A stretch of DNA of 64,000 nt from Pseudocercospora fijiensis CIRAD86 (GCF_000340215.1 NW_006921537.1:62001-126000); one strand, 5' to 3'; numbered from the stretch's first letter, positions 47,712 to 59,384 are shown. The notes: generated by a model from the sequence alone, not told the origin. Made by a program: numbers and translations.

Positions 47712-47925
47712 GCTGCCACACTCGCTCCCCAGCAGTGCCGAGTTCTCCCCGTGTTCGTCACGAAGTCCGATGCTGGCGCCAACGTCGTTTGTGTACTCGG
47801 ATTGCTGCCGGCCGGCGACAGATGCCGATGAGGAGGAGGAGGAGGTGGTGGCGGTGGTGGAAAAGCTGGAGTCCCCGACGGAGCTCTATATATACCAAGA
47901 AGCCAAACCACGGTTGGCTTCACTT
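47712..47925 (-). promoter_or_regulatory. Upstream region of the MFS gene up to the RIP boundary
   Basis: About 200 bp with a GAGGAGGAGG/GGTGGTGG purine-rich run (about 47828-47862) and a CTATATATA box-like stretch near 47886. A short hairpin (GAAGCCAA 47899-47906 with TTGGCTTC 47914-47921) lies exactly where the RIP-type sequence begins and may be the decayed end of a transposon. Confidence 0.35.
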
Positions 47926-48149
47926 AAGGCTATTGTTGCTTCCTATTATTGTCGCGCCTTCCTTACGCGCAACTTTACCGCGTAAACCTTACCGTACTCG
48001 CTATTCCTTCGCGCCTCGACTCGCTATATTCTTCTTTATCTTCTACCTTTAGCGATAGCGATAGCAATAGTAGCGTTACTACTACTACTACCGTTTCGAG
48101 CTATAACTAGTATTTCGCGCGACCTTATTATTATAGCTGCTTTAGGTAC

Positions 48150-48990
48150 TTCAGCGCCCGACTTAGTACCTACCTTACTAGTAGGAGTACCGTATTTATC
48201 GTAAGCTACGAAGCGTATCGCTATAGACTCGCTACTAACTCGCTCTAGACTTCGACGTCCTACGACTATAAATACGAAAGATTTCTAGTACTATAGCGAG
48301 CAGACATAGTAGGACCTTATCGACGATACTATAAATCTATAAAAGAAGAAGATAGCTTTAAATAGAATACGTAAATACTTAGCTGCTAGTATAATTATAG
48401 AGACTAAGTAAGGAAAGGTAGTACTATCGCTATATTACTTCTATACTCGCTACGATAACGGCTATAAGTGTCGCGTACTAGATGCTAAAGGAGAGAGAGT
48501 CTATACTTATTATAAGTGTTAGGGCAAGAGTAGCTATACTGCTAGCGAGATTAAGGTTAAAGAAGACGATAAGAATAGCGAGCTAGCCGCGATATAGGCG
48601 CGAGTCGAGGCCCTAGAGTCGAAGAATACTCTATTAGAGGTAAAGAGCATTAAATTAAAGACGAAGAATATTACATTAGAGACAAAGATTAATACTCTTA
48701 AGACTAGGTTTACTAATCTAGAGGGTTATTATTAAAAGTGGTTTAAATAGCTTAAGACTAAGGCAATTATTAAGTTAAAGGATATATATACGATATAGAA
48801 GGAGTTATAGCCAAATAGCGATCGCGAGCTACTAGTAGAAGACCTTTAAAATAGTAGCGAGTCCGCTACGAGTATAGCAAATAAGATAGCGATTCTATAG
48901 CGAGTCTATAGCGAGTGTACTACGAGTCTATACTTCTACTTCTATATCTTATTTCTTCTTCCGACTACGCTTTAGCCTCTAACTCTTAGT
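48150..48990 (+). pseudogene. Relict frame with Cys motif and coiled coil
   Basis: Forward frame readable through TAG, with NGYKCRVLDAKGERVYTYYKC (likely CX..C HXXC zinc-binding-like, His now Tyr; split here), followed by a heptad-like stretch ARVEALESKNTLLEVKSI and LETKINTLKTRFTNLEGYY. Probably a DNA-binding accessory protein of the transposon. No exact family assigned. Confidence 0.35.
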
Positions 48991-49013
48991 ATGTCCGCCG
49001 CTGTTAGTAGGTT

Positions 49014-49125
49014 GTTGCTACTTAGCTTACTAGCTAGGTTACTGCTTAGGTTGCTACTTAGATTGCTACTTAGGTTGCTAGCTAGGTTGCTAGCTAGGTT
49101 GCTAGCTAGGTTGCTAGTCTTTAGA
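49014..49125. repeat. 12-bp tandem repeat (GCTAGCTAGGTT type)
   Basis: About nine units of GCTAGCTAGGTT and GCTACTTAGGTT variants in a row. The change from GCTACTTAGGTT to GCTAGCTAGGTT along the array suggests local expansion. Confidence 0.75.
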
Positions 49126-50239
49126 TTCGCTCGACCCTTTTAGAATAGACGTGCCTCGCGGTATCCTCGCGGTGTCCTCGCCGCTTAGGTTAATAATCTT
49201 AGGCGGCTTCTCTATATCGATTATCTTCTCGGTCTATAGCTTTTCTTTCTTAATCTCTATACTGTTAACTACTCTATACTTACTCGCTATAGTACTCGTA
49301 GTAGCACTCGTAGTAGGAGGAATACTTAGCCGGTACTTCCGCTTTTGCTACCTTTATTGCTACTGCTTCCGTAACTAGATATAGATAGGTACCTCGTAGA
49401 TTGTTGTCTTTATCGTTAGTTTAAACGTAAAAAGAATCTATTTAATCGATAGCAAGCTAACCGCCTTAGAGGATACCTTGTCTAGTTAATTATCTTTATC
49501 GAAGCTAGCGTAGAAGAAGTAGTTAGTATAGTCTTCTATGCCCTTAATATCGCTATTGTTAGGTAGCTCGTCAATCCGTTTATTTAAAATCTAGTCGAGA
49601 AAGCTTATATTAGCGGCTTTGTATACTTCTTTAGATACGGAATTAGTCGTAGTAGAATACACCTCCGATTTATAGTATATCTACGTCTCTATAGAGGCTA
49701 TAATCTTAACTTCGACTCGCTAAAGATAGATAATATAGCGGTACCGGAATAGCTTTGTTAGCTCTGTTTTTTCCGAAGAAGAAGAAGCAGGTATTGCTAG
49801 ACGCTACGAGAGGCTCCGAGACCTAGCGTTTAGTCGTTAAGTTAGCTTATACTGCTAAATAGCAGCGTTGCGTGCAGCGTTAGCCGACTTAGGTAGAGAG
49901 GGGAACGTATTATAGCCTCGTACTATACTCGTAACTACACTCGTAGCTGCCGTAGTAGCTGCTACTAATAGCTCGCGTACAAATCGCTTAGTTAGTAGAT
50001 TAGGGTTCTTAAGGCTATATTATAAACAGTATACGTATAATTGAAACATTACTATATGCTTAACGCCTAAGATAGAGCAAAAGGTACCCTATTTAGCAGG
50101 CATTGTTGTGTTGTTAGTATAGAAATAGGTATAGAATAGAGGTAGAAATAGGTATAGAATAGAGGTAGAACTAGCTAGGGAAAGGACGAAATAGAACTAG
50201 AATAATCGACTCGCTATATACTCGCGGCTAGCTCGTAGA

Positions 50240-51890
50240 TCGCCGATTAAACTATATTATTTTCAAACTCAATTAATCTAGCATCGGGGTTTATAAGCGC
50301 CTCTTAGTGCCGAGCCGTTACTAACGTCCAATTACGAGCTGCTAATAGCTTGTCTAATTCTACTAGTTCCGGCTCTTCCCCTATAGCTATATACTCCGTA
50401 ACTAGCCGTCGAAGAAGTAAGTATATAAAGCGGTAAACGCGCTCTCTATCGCTATTATTCTCGCTGCTACTAACTAGATACAAGAAGTTATAAGCCTACA
50501 ATGCTACCTAATACTAAGTAAGCGTAACCTCGGGTAGGTAGGCTTTAAGATCTAGGAGCAAGTATATTAGCGAGTCTATAGCGAGTCTATAGCGAGTCTA
50601 GAACTAATATATACCGAATTCTTAAAGGTCTTGCTCGATATTATTAAGTACGCCGTCTAGTATAGGAATACCTTAATAAGAATGCCCGCTAAGCTCTAGA
50701 TAATAGTATAGAATATGCGGAATGCCTAATACAATATGTAGTCGCCTAGCCTGCTTCCAAATATAATAGCTATTCTAGAGGTAAACAAACTCGAGGACTT
50801 TATTACGTATAATTGGCATATAGATCGCAAGGAAGGCAATCCGGTCGGATAATAAATTAGTATCGTATAGTAACTCGCGTAGTAACTCGTAGAAATAGCC
50901 CCTCTAGCTATCTATAGCGGATACTTACTGCCGCTACTATAACTCAATCCGCTAGTGCATCTTGCTAGTGCCGTATTTAAAGCAATCCTAGAAGGTAGGT
51001 AGCGGTTCCTCCGATTCCGCCTTAGTACGAGTCGCAAGGCGAGTCCTATAGTAAGCGTCCGCGGCTAGAATCGTCTCCGCTCTACGGTCTAATTGGATAA
51101 TCTATAGCATTATACTACTGTTCTTAATAGTTGCAACGTACTAAGCGAGTATAGAGATAGCTGTCCGGCTAGTAATGCCTATATAGATCTAGACAATGTA
51201 ACGCGAGTAGACATTAATAGCTACATATATCTATATGCCCTAATGCTCGAATTTATAGTAAGCATCTATTAATATTGCGTATCTAGGGCCTAGTGTCCGA
51301 ACTATACTATAGTGCTCTCGTACCCGCTCGCAGCGGACTCGTAGGCCTTTAGGATTTAGTAAGCAAGCTATACGATATAGCCTGTCTCTACTAACGATAT
51401 TATATTTAGACCTAATATAGGTATATAGGTGCCTTCGGCTAAAAGACTCTACTAGAGACTTGTTAAGCTCTTCTCGTAATACCTCCGCTATCTCCTCTTC
51501 CGCTCGTGCTTATAAATACCGGTCTATTAACTTCTTTAATCTAAGCTCTTAACGTATCCGTTAATATCTCCGCTAGCTAATATTAAATCTATCCGCCTAT
51601 AGTATTTTAACCGCCTCTTTATTAGTTAACCGTAGAATATAGAAGGTATAGGCGACTCGAATCTTAAGTTGCTCGATATCGTTAACTCGCTAGTTAGTAT
51701 AACGGTTATACTAGATATTCCACTCCTAGAGCCTTCGTATAAGCGTACGCATAGATATCTAATAACCGGTCTCCTATAGAAGGTATTATAGGATTGCTTC
51801 CTTCGTAGTGCCCCTCTCGACTTAAGAGATTAACTAGGCCCTCTATAGCTCTAAATTAATACGTAGAGCTATTATACGAGTTAATAGCGA
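50240..51890 (-). pseudogene. Integrase-like (rve-type) DDE transposase, RIP-degraded
   Basis: A clean minus-strand frame of about 540 codons with TAG as former Gln/Trp. An N-terminal helical region (RVNDIEQLKIRVAYTFYILR, SRRHLYTYIRSKYNIVSRDR) leads into a catalytic core: LIDAYYKFEH (first Asp, about 51.26 kb), IQIYVAINVYSRYIV, IIQLDRRAET (second Asp, about 51.09 kb), KMH-RIEL (Glu, about 50.95 kb). This ID-x-Y...LDRGAE...RIE layout matches integrase-core proteins found in fungi and animals rather than hAT, mariner or piggyBac transposases. Superfamily left open. Confidence 0.7.
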
Positions 51891-52134
51891 GTGTAGTGCG
51901 AGTCCTTAAGGTCAAATATAAAGAATTAGGTAGTAGAGGCGGTAAGAATAGCCTACCCTAGTTTGGCTTCTTAGTATCTACGGGCCTCCGTAGTCCCCGT
52001 AATTAGCACTAAAGGAGTAGAGGTCGGCTATTGCTACGCGCGTAGTATGACCTGACCTGCATTATAAGAATTTTCGTTGCCAAATAGCAAGGTTGGCACT
52101 AGAAGGGGTAGCTTGTAGGTGCGGCAACTTAGTA

Positions 52135-52270
52135 TATAGCGTCTAATTACATCGGAGTGAAAGTAGGCATTCCCTAAACCCTTGCTCCCTATAGACTATA
52201 GCGAATAGCAACTTGCTATTTAGCGGTCCGACCCTAGTTACTTTTACTCCGATATATTAAGACGCTATAT
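52135..52270. repeat. Hairpin/inverted repeat, about 35 bp arms
   Basis: Left arm TATAGCGTCT...CGGAGTGAAAGTAGG (52135-52167), right arm its near complement (52234-52270). It may be a short MITE or the abutting ends of two transposons, as it lies between the integrase-like frame and the next transposase-like frame. Confidence 0.6.
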
Positions 52271-52429
52271 AGGCCTTCCGAGCCTTAGCTATTAGATAGA
52301 ACCTTTTATATACTAATAGCGTACGTAAATAACTACTAAATCTATATTCTCTAGTATAAACAATATCGTTATATACTACTTCCTATCGAGTAACGAATAA
52401 GGTATTATTTAACGAAAGGCTTAAGTTAA

Positions 52430-54230
52430 AAGAGGAGTAAGGAGCGGAATTCGAAGCGGCTAATCCTTAGATACCTATAGAGGAAACTAATTTATATAAA
52501 AGTAGAAATAGGAAGGAAAAGATCGAGTTTACTATAGTAGATAGGCTAGATCTACCTCGATAGTAGAACTTTATTCCTCTATAGGCGCTATCTAGTATTA
52601 AGTATAGAACGTTAGTTTTATATCTCTAATATTAATAGGAATTACTTATACGATACAGAACTACCTAACGACTATAGTAATACCTCTACTAGTAAAAATA
52701 GATATAAAGACTATATCGCTAGTCGGACCGAGTTTAGTAAGGCCTAGAATCTCCTATAGAGGGTATAGGAGCTGTTTTAGACCGCGGAAGTAAAGGAGAT
52801 AGTTACTAGGTTTACTAATTAGTAATTTAAGTAGTAACTAGATAATAGCCTTACTAATAAGGTTAAGCGATAGGCGGCTAATTATAAACCGACTACTAGC
52901 TAAGACGGCGGAAATTAATATCTAGCCCGGAGTCCCGGACTAGTATACTATATTAGCGTAGTTAATTAGAATACGCCTAGCGACTACTAGTCTAATAATT
53001 TAATAATACCGTACTACCGTACTATACGGCTTATAAAGAAACGTCGCTTCTAGTACTACTAGTAGGCAAAGAGGCCTACTAAACTATCTAATATCGTAAA
53101 GAATTAGGTAGTAGTAATAAAGCATTAGTATATAAGACTAAAGCTAATTAGTAGTTACGTAAAGGCCGCGTTTAAAAGACACTACTTACCTCGAAGCTAG
53201 GTATCGATTAACGAGATTATTATTCGCTTTACTATCCGTAGTAGATACGTAGTATATATATACTACGTCTTTCGCTATCGATTAGTATAGAACCCTATAT
53301 CCTACGGCCTACGCGAGATCTATAGTCTATATAAGACTAATACTAAACTAATAGAAGAAGTCGCTTCGAAGATTAATCTACTATACTACCGAAAGTAGCT
53401 ACGAGTTACTAAGCGAGGTAACTATATTAAATAGAATAAAGCGAAGCTACTAGTTTAGCTCTACTTCCTAAATAGATATAAGCCTATTCGAGTAGATAAG
53501 AAGTACTATTAATTCTATATATTTAAAAAGAGGTATTAGTAATAGCAAGCAGATAAATGTATAATAAGGTAGCGTTGCCTCTATATTAAGTACTATAACG
53601 ACTTCTACGACCTTATATCCGATTATTACTACTAGACGTTACCTTATAGTAGACTAGCTATAGTATCTTCGAAGGCTGCTTAGCTATATTAGCTAGTAGA
53701 CAACGACGCGCTAACTAGGCCTAATGTTAACTAAACTCGTTAAGGTGCCGCTCTAATAAATATACTTTACTAATAAGCCGATAAATTAACTACTCTAGCC
53801 TTAGATAGTAGTCTTTAATAGAAGAAAGGTTATCTATTCCTAGGTCTAGGTCTACGGATATAGCCGGCTTACTAAGCCGCCTTAATATCGTTCTAGTATC
53901 CTCTTCTTTAGGCTTCTTTACTTATAGTTTTAGTATAGTTCGTAGTATACTAGAAAGGATAGAAATCTAAGTTCTAATCTAGATATAGCGATAAGATAGA
54001 CTTATTATTAGAATATTAGCTCTATAGTAATAGTAATAGAATTAGCCTTCTATACGGCTTAAACTACTTGCTTCCGCTACTTCTAACCGCTCTATTATAG
54101 CTTATATTTACTATAAGGTCTATTATATACTAATAGTATAGGATTACTAGTACCTAGAAGATCCTAGTATAATTATATACTAATAGTAAAAGACTACTAG
54201 TATTTAGAAGATTTTAGTATATACTAATCT
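52430..54230 (+). pseudogene. Transposase-like relict, possibly piggyBac type
   Basis: Forward frame readable through TAG. The segment VSINEIIIRFTIRSRYVV near 53.2 kb resembles the VSVDEMIIRFFGRS block of piggyBac-like transposases (DDE_Tnp_1_7), followed by NPISYGLREIYSL. The rest is too decayed to confirm, and the later Asp positions were not located. Confidence 0.4.
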
Positions 54231-54270
54231 AGAAGGCGCTTGGTTATTAACCTAACAGAAGGTTACTAGG

Positions 54271-55185
54271 GTTGAAAATACACTTTAGACAGCGAAGGGA
54301 TGCAACTGCTCGACTGATCCTCCGCATCTTGGCCGAGAGGTGTTTCGGTGGCAAGCGAGGCAAGTTTGGGGTTGCCATACGTCCGGCAACTGGCGGTGAA
54401 TAGAGAGCCGGGCATGCTATACCAGCTGCCCCTGCCCTGCCGTCTCCCTATCGGCTATCATGTATACACAATACACACCATATCCCGCTGGTCTGTATGC
54501 CAGTAGCCGATTCTGCGACCTCGAGGCATTCATGATTGAGGCATTGTCGTGCCTGCCTACCCCCCGACCATAATGCACCAAAGCGAGACTCAAGACTCAC
54601 AGGCCGGAGAGCTCGGGCACCTCGACGAATGATGAACGCAACCAGCGCAAGAGCTTGGAATGTTGAGCGTCAGGCACATCGATGGACTGCGTTAAGATGT
54701 CGGTTGTGAAAGCTTGGAACGCAGGACCAGATCAACAGTACGAAGACTGTGCCACATACAGCGTACAAACAGCATATTTGAATGCGAATGACGGCGTCAT
54801 CATAGTTCGCGATGATGACTTGCCAGCAATTCAAGCCCGCCGAATGGAGATGAGCTGGGCGACAAAAGATGCCCAGATGGCTGCGGAATACATACCACTT
54901 CGGTGCCAGCCCAGTCGGCACGTCTAAGCAAATATGTGCACCAAATTTGCCAGGCAAAGGAAAGTTGAAGGATTCTTCCGTAGAGAGGCTTCCTGTATCA
55001 TATGCAGGTGACACTCTGCAAGGTTCTTCGAAAGACGGCAAGCCCAACTTAACAGGCCCAGGCACCTCTTCAAATGAGAATAAGCAGCAGAGTCTCTGAA
55101 GAGATTTGACACATCGTCCACGAGAGACAATAATTCGCTCCATCACAAACAAACCCCACAAGTAACACCACCACCTACTCCCATC
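54271..55185. other. Non-RIP spacer at the start of the second island
   Basis: Normal dinucleotide use returns near 54270. Overlapping short frames on both strands (for example 54682-54927 plus and 55161-54670 minus) do not resemble known proteins, and I cannot call a gene. Confidence 0.45.
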
Positions 55186-55375
55186 ATGGACCGTCTAATC
55201 GCAAAAGACGAGATCCTCCAAACCGTATACCGCATGAACTACGCCGAAGACGATTGAGACGAACACCTCATGCGATCCTGCCTCCTCTCGAACCGCAAAA
55301 TCACTCTCGACAACTCCTCCCATCGAGAGATACCTTAGCTGGACATACAGTCGTGGAAGTGAAGGAGGCGACAGT
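55186..55375 (+). pseudogene. SnoaL-like protein remnant
   Basis: From ATG 55186 the frame reads MDRLIAKDEILQTVYRMNYA, then EDD, a TGA where Trp is expected, and DEHLMRSCLLSNRKITLDNSSH, then TAG again at a Trp position. The pattern fits the first 60 residues of fungal SnoaL-like (NTF2-fold) proteins. The rest is missing where the sequence runs into the 3' end of the oppositely oriented oxidase gene. Assignment is from pattern memory and tentative. Confidence 0.4.
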
Positions 55376-57193
55376 CTACAGCTTCGCAACAACCTTCATC
55401 AAAGCCTCAACCACCTCTCCTGCACCTCTCTCGCCAGACCGAACAGCACCTTCCATATATCCCTTCCAAGCCTCACTCGTCTCCGTCCCAACAAAATGCA
55501 AATCTTGGAAAGGATCTCGAATCGCATGACCTGCTGCCTGAAGCACGCCTGGCGGTAAAGCCGGACTGGGACATCCGTAACCAGTAAACTCCTCATCACT
55601 CCAAGGCGTTGTAACGAACTCGACCAACTCGGTCCTAGCATTGGGAGAGCGGTATAAAGCGACGATTTGATCCAACAAGACCTTCTCTCGCGTGACCTGA
55701 TCCTTCTTCGACCATTCTTGTCCGACCGTCCCAGCTACGAAACATGTCAAAACCCACTTCTTCTCGGAAGGGATGCTCGTGTCTCGAATCACTGCTGCAG
55801 GTCCGGTGAAGGATTGTATCAGGCCGCAGTAGCCTTTCGAGATCCAGAACGGTGACTTAAAGACAACCATGACTTTCTGGTAAAAGCCGTAACGGAAAGA
55901 ATCGATCAGGAGCTTTTTCGCCAGAGGAAGAGGTGGGTCGAATGACATTTTCTTCAGGACTGGTGGTGGGACTGCGGAGATGACTTTGCGAGCTCGGAAG
56001 ACTTCGCTGTCGGTTTGGACGAATACGTTTTCTTTGCTTTGCTGGTGGATAGCCTGGACTCTGCCAGAGAGCTGCAGGACATCTGATGGTAGAGAAGCGG
56101 CCAAACCTTTGGCGAAGGCCTGAGTACCCTCTTTGATGCGGAGGTGTTGACCGCCGCCCTTCCGATCAGAGCGCATCTGGAGCAGGCCACCGCCGCACTT
56201 GCAGTAGCTTAGGAAGAACAGAGCGGAGATGTCTTCGGGATCATGACCAAGCATTGCTCGCGTCCAGACTGTGGCAGTTTTCAGGGCATCGTCCGTGGCG
56301 CCAATTTTGCGTAGATATGCAGCGAAGGTCATGGAGTCGAGCTCAGAGTCGTTTGGGTAGGAAGAGTCGAGCTGTTGGCAATCGGCTTCTGTCTGATCCC
56401 GTACAAAAGCCACATTGTCTTTGATCGCAGCTTGGAATGGCGGGAGTTCACCATATGGAAAATCACTTAGCTCGCCTTCGGTATTTTGAAGCACACAGTT
56501 GCCCGTCGTATTCTGCTCGATCAGCTCGAGTTTCAACGTCTTTGCCAAAGCTATCATCCTGCTTTGATTTGTATCATTGATCCAAGCGGCGCCTAAATCA
56601 ATGTTGCCCTTTCCATCGCTGGTCGTTGTCGTCCACGTTCTGCCTCCCACGCGGTCCCTCGCTTCAAGAATGACGCAGGAAAGACCCGAGCGTAAAATCT
56701 GTGCTGCAGCAGTAAGTCCTGCAAGACCAGCTCCAACGATCACAACGTCGACGGATCTTGGTGTAGAAGTGGAGGACAGTGCTGGACTGATAGGATTTGC
56801 CCGTGGCTTCGCGACCACGGCATCAATCTCGAACAACCATCCTTCCTGAGCCAGAGAGGGTACCGGGACGAGGGTCATTGCTGGTCGATGCGATCCGAGG
56901 AACTTTTGCATATGTCTCGTGTGAAGTCGCCGAGCTGGGCGATAGTTTACAATGTAGAAGGTGAGTTTCAACACATCCGAAACCTGACATCCTGCTGCGA
57001 GTATGATCTTCTTCAAGTTGAGTAGGGCAAGCTGAATCTGAGACTCGTAGTCTCTCGGTGCCTTGCCTTGATCATTAGTGCCAGGTTGACCCGCGATATG
57101 TATGATTTCTGCTGCATCAGAAGACGTTGCCGCAGCATAGTAGGCTTGAGCGCTGTTGCCCACATCAATCGTTTTCACTGCTGAGGGTGCCAT
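55376..57193 (-). CDS. RidA-amine oxidase fusion protein, 605 aa
   Basis: Single uninterrupted exon. Residues 1-130 form a RidA/YjgF/UK114 domain (HIAGQPGTN, LALLNLKKIILAAGCQVSDVLK, HRPAMTLVPVPSLA with Arg103 in the place of the catalytic Arg, FEIDAVVAK). Residues 148-600 form a flavin amine oxidase: FAD-binding GAGLAG at 154-159, EARDRVGGRTW at 177-187, a SGRVQAI region, and the C-terminal signature GTETSEAWKGYMEGAVRSGE. Amine oxidases release imines and RidA enzymes hydrolyse reactive imines/enamines, so the fusion suggests coupled oxidation and deamination of an amine. No N-terminal signal peptide, so probably cytosolic or peroxisomal (no clear SKL; ends VAKL). Confidence 0.9.
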   Translation of the reverse strand: MAPSAVKTIDVGNSAQAYYAAATSSDAAEIIHIAGQPGTNDQGKAPRDYESQIQLALLNLKKIILAAGCQVSDVLKLTFYIVNYRPARRLHTRHMQKFLGSHRPAMTLVPVPSLAQEGWLFEIDAVVAKPRANPISPALSSTSTPRSVDVVIVGAGLAGLTAAAQILRSGLSCVILEARDRVGGRTWTTTTSDGKGNIDLGAAWINDTNQSRMIALAKTLKLELIEQNTTGNCVLQNTEGELSDFPYGELPPFQAAIKDNVAFVRDQTEADCQQLDSSYPNDSELDSMTFAAYLRKIGATDDALKTATVWTRAMLGHDPEDISALFFLSYCKCGGGLLQMRSDRKGGGQHLRIKEGTQAFAKGLAASLPSDVLQLSGRVQAIHQQSKENVFVQTDSEVFRARKVISAVPPPVLKKMSFDPPLPLAKKLLIDSFRYGFYQKVMVVFKSPFWISKGYCGLIQSFTGPAAVIRDTSIPSEKKWVLTCFVAGTVGQEWSKKDQVTREKVLLDQIVALYRSPNARTELVEFVTTPWSDEEFTGYGCPSPALPPGVLQAAGHAIRDPFQDLHFVGTETSEAWKGYMEGAVRSGERGAGEVVEALMKVVAKL

Positions 57194-58178
57194 GGCGGTT
57201 GCAGATCAATACGCATGCAATGTCGATTGTACTTTTTACTTTCGTGCTGAGTATTCTAAGTTCTCTGCGGCCGCCTGATAGGCGGTGTGGAGATAGGCCA
57301 ATGCTTGTCACATGGAGAGTCCGGCCTGTCGCTGGTACAGGTCAGTTAGTTAGTTGGAAGATGTTGAGAAGAACATCTCCCAGTGTGTGTAGACATTCTT
57401 TCGCGCAGCTCTTGACTTCTAAGCGTCCCAAACTCTACGTACTCGGGATGGCCTTCCCATCTCGCTCGAGCTAGAATATCCATGGCTCTGCGTGCAGCGG
57501 CACTTGAACGTCATTCATCTGTCGGCCCCGAGGAAGCTGTTCTCTTACTCGGCCTGATACAGACAGGCTCTGGGCATTGGACGGGACGGTGTGAGTGGAT
57601 GGAAGGCATCGGAGCTCATGTGCTTGCCGGTCGCATACATGTTCGACGTAGAATCCGTCTTGATCATGAGGGTCCGGGCATTGAGAGACAGTGGAATAGA
57701 TTGCGAGTCTCTTCACTGTCAACGTTATGTCGAAATGTCGGCACAATGAGAAGTGGAAGGGAGTCCAGCAGGGCACGGTTGGAGATGTTCACAGCGATGT
57801 GGTTGGCCTGGTGGCTTGGCACCCCTGCCGTCGCTTCCAACCTCCAAGCACGATCAAGGTAAAGGCATCTGGGATCCTGATCAAAGCAGTGAGTGAATTA
57901 GCACTGCAGAGATCTTGTTCCGTCGACCACGCTCGATCTCCCGCACGCCATAAGCGACCTCATTTGCCATATCCAACCATAGACTGTGCATCGAGCCAAG
58001 ACATGACAAAAGAGCTCGGAAGACCATAATATAGCTATGGCTAGGATAACGAAATGGCAGTCTATCAGATATGCGGCGGCCTATCGTATGGAGCCCACTC
58101 TTGGAACCAACAGATATGCTCTGCTGTCTTGCAATATGCTAATGAGCCGCTTTGGACTGAATATTCATGATAATCTGA
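57194..58178. other. Intergenic region
   Basis: About 1 kb between the divergently oriented oxidase gene and the next gene. Open frames at 57482-57862 (+) and 57776-57471 (-) overlap each other and match nothing I know. It probably holds the two promoters. Confidence 0.5.
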
Positions 58179-59276
58179 ATGGCCGCATGTTTCACAGACA
58201 AGCTTTACAGAGCTTCCGCTCTACCAACCAAAGATTTTCGATTTGGTCAACAGCCAGACAGAAACGATGCTTCTTATAACCCACAGAGCAGGTATGCAGG
58301 AATCTTCCGATCGCCTTCGCTACAGATACCTACTCTACCAGACACTCCAAGACGAGCCTTTCGCCACTATCGCGGAAAGATGAATGGGGAACGCAATCTC
58401 ACGCCGGTCAGGCAGCCGATTCGATTCAACATCGACAATTTTTACCGAAGGTGTACGACAGACCAGCTGCGAGATTTCATTGCCAACCGACGACGCTCTC
58501 ACGTGTGTTGGCCACGCCGGCAGGCTTGCCTAGCCATCCTCAAACAGCTCGACCAAGCAGCCACGTTTCGCTTTCTTGCTCTCCCGAACGACATACGGCT
58601 GATAATCTACGACGAACTTCTCCTCTTCGACAACGAGCCCGATCGAACTCTATGCCCGCAGATTCTAGCGACGTGCAAGAAGATCAATGAAGAGGCGACA
58701 CCGATTTTCCAGCAGAATTTCCGAACCACTACTGTTGTACGTATCAACTATGAAGAGACTCCCGTTGTAGACAAGCCCACTTTCCGTCTCATAGGACCTT
58801 CGTGCTACTACCTCCCGACTACGTGCTGGTACGATTCCGAACGTGGATCTTGGTCGAAACTCGCATATACTCGGAGGAACTTCGGTTGGCTGGAGTTCAA
58901 AGCTGCTCCCGAGGTTCAAAACAAGGGACATTTGCTCGTGTACCTGCGTCTAGACGCGAGGGTCGGTCATATAAGATCGAGGTTGTGGGAACATATCGAT
59001 GCCTTGGTGCAGCTTATCAACGCCCGAGACTCCAAGATCAAACATGTCGACATCAGGGTACATGCTTCTCTCAACAAAGGGCTCATATCCTGTGATACCT
59101 GGCTGTGTCTCCTCCAAGAACTAGCCACAGGTATCCGTTTCACCATCGACATCAGCTTGCAGGGTACGCCAAAGGCCTGTTCGGGTACGAATTGGCGCTG
59201 CGGTGGGAGTGTCCTCGACACATTGCAAAGGCGGAGAGTCAACGAGTATCGGTATCAGAAGGAGGGACTGCCTTGA
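58179..59276 (+). CDS. 2EXR/F-box-like hypothetical protein, up to 365 aa
   Basis: One open exon from ATG 58179 to TGA 59276. A later in-frame ATG near 58381 (MNGERN) is an alternative start, since the first 65 residues look low in conservation features. The middle carries FRFLALPNDIRLIIYDELLLF, then CPQILATCKKINEEATPIFQQ. This pairing (LPxEIRxxIYxxLL...LLxTCKxIxxEAxPxxY) is the hallmark of a large fungal family annotated as 2EXR or F-box-like. The rest is not recognised. Function unknown, possibly substrate recognition. Confidence 0.65.
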   Translation: MAACFTDKLYRASALPTKDFRFGQQPDRNDASYNPQSRYAGIFRSPSLQIPTLPDTPRRAFRHYRGKMNGERNLTPVRQPIRFNIDNFYRRCTTDQLRDFIANRRRSHVCWPRRQACLAILKQLDQAATFRFLALPNDIRLIIYDELLLFDNEPDRTLCPQILATCKKINEEATPIFQQNFRTTTVVRINYEETPVVDKPTFRLIGPSCYYLPTTCWYDSERGSWSKLAYTRRNFGWLEFKAAPEVQNKGHLLVYLRLDARVGHIRSRLWEHIDALVQLINARDSKIKHVDIRVHASLNKGLISCDTWLCLLQELATGIRFTIDISLQGTPKACSGTNWRCGGSVLDTLQRRRVNEYRYQKEGLP

Positions 59277-59384
59277 TTGTTGACCTATCGGATCTTGGGT
59301 ACTTTGGCAGTAAGTCGGCTACGAGTTGGGCATGTTTATGCGGTTATATACTGAAACAATCCCGATCCGACGAACCTCTATAGT

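Larger units (their letters stand above)
47926..54270. mobile_element. RIP-degraded tract of DNA transposons
   Basis: Uniform CpA-poor, TAG-rich sequence with no host gene. Inside are relict coding frames on both strands, listed separately, among them an integrase-like transposase and a second transposase-like frame, plus short tandem repeats and a hairpin. Element borders were not resolved, so it may be two or more adjacent or nested elements. Confidence 0.6.

Noticed and set aside
47591..48052. 153-residue plus-strand frame at the MFS 5' end
   Set aside because: Antisense to MFS exon 1 and continues over the RIP boundary; Arg/Trp-rich shadow.
54670..55161. 163-residue minus-strand open frame as a gene
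   Set aside because: Overlaps equally long plus-strand frames, no start context or domain; looks like chance in GC-balanced sequence.
57482..57862. 126-residue plus-strand open frame
   Set aside because: No recognisable domain, overlaps an antisense frame of similar length, lies in a divergent promoter region.
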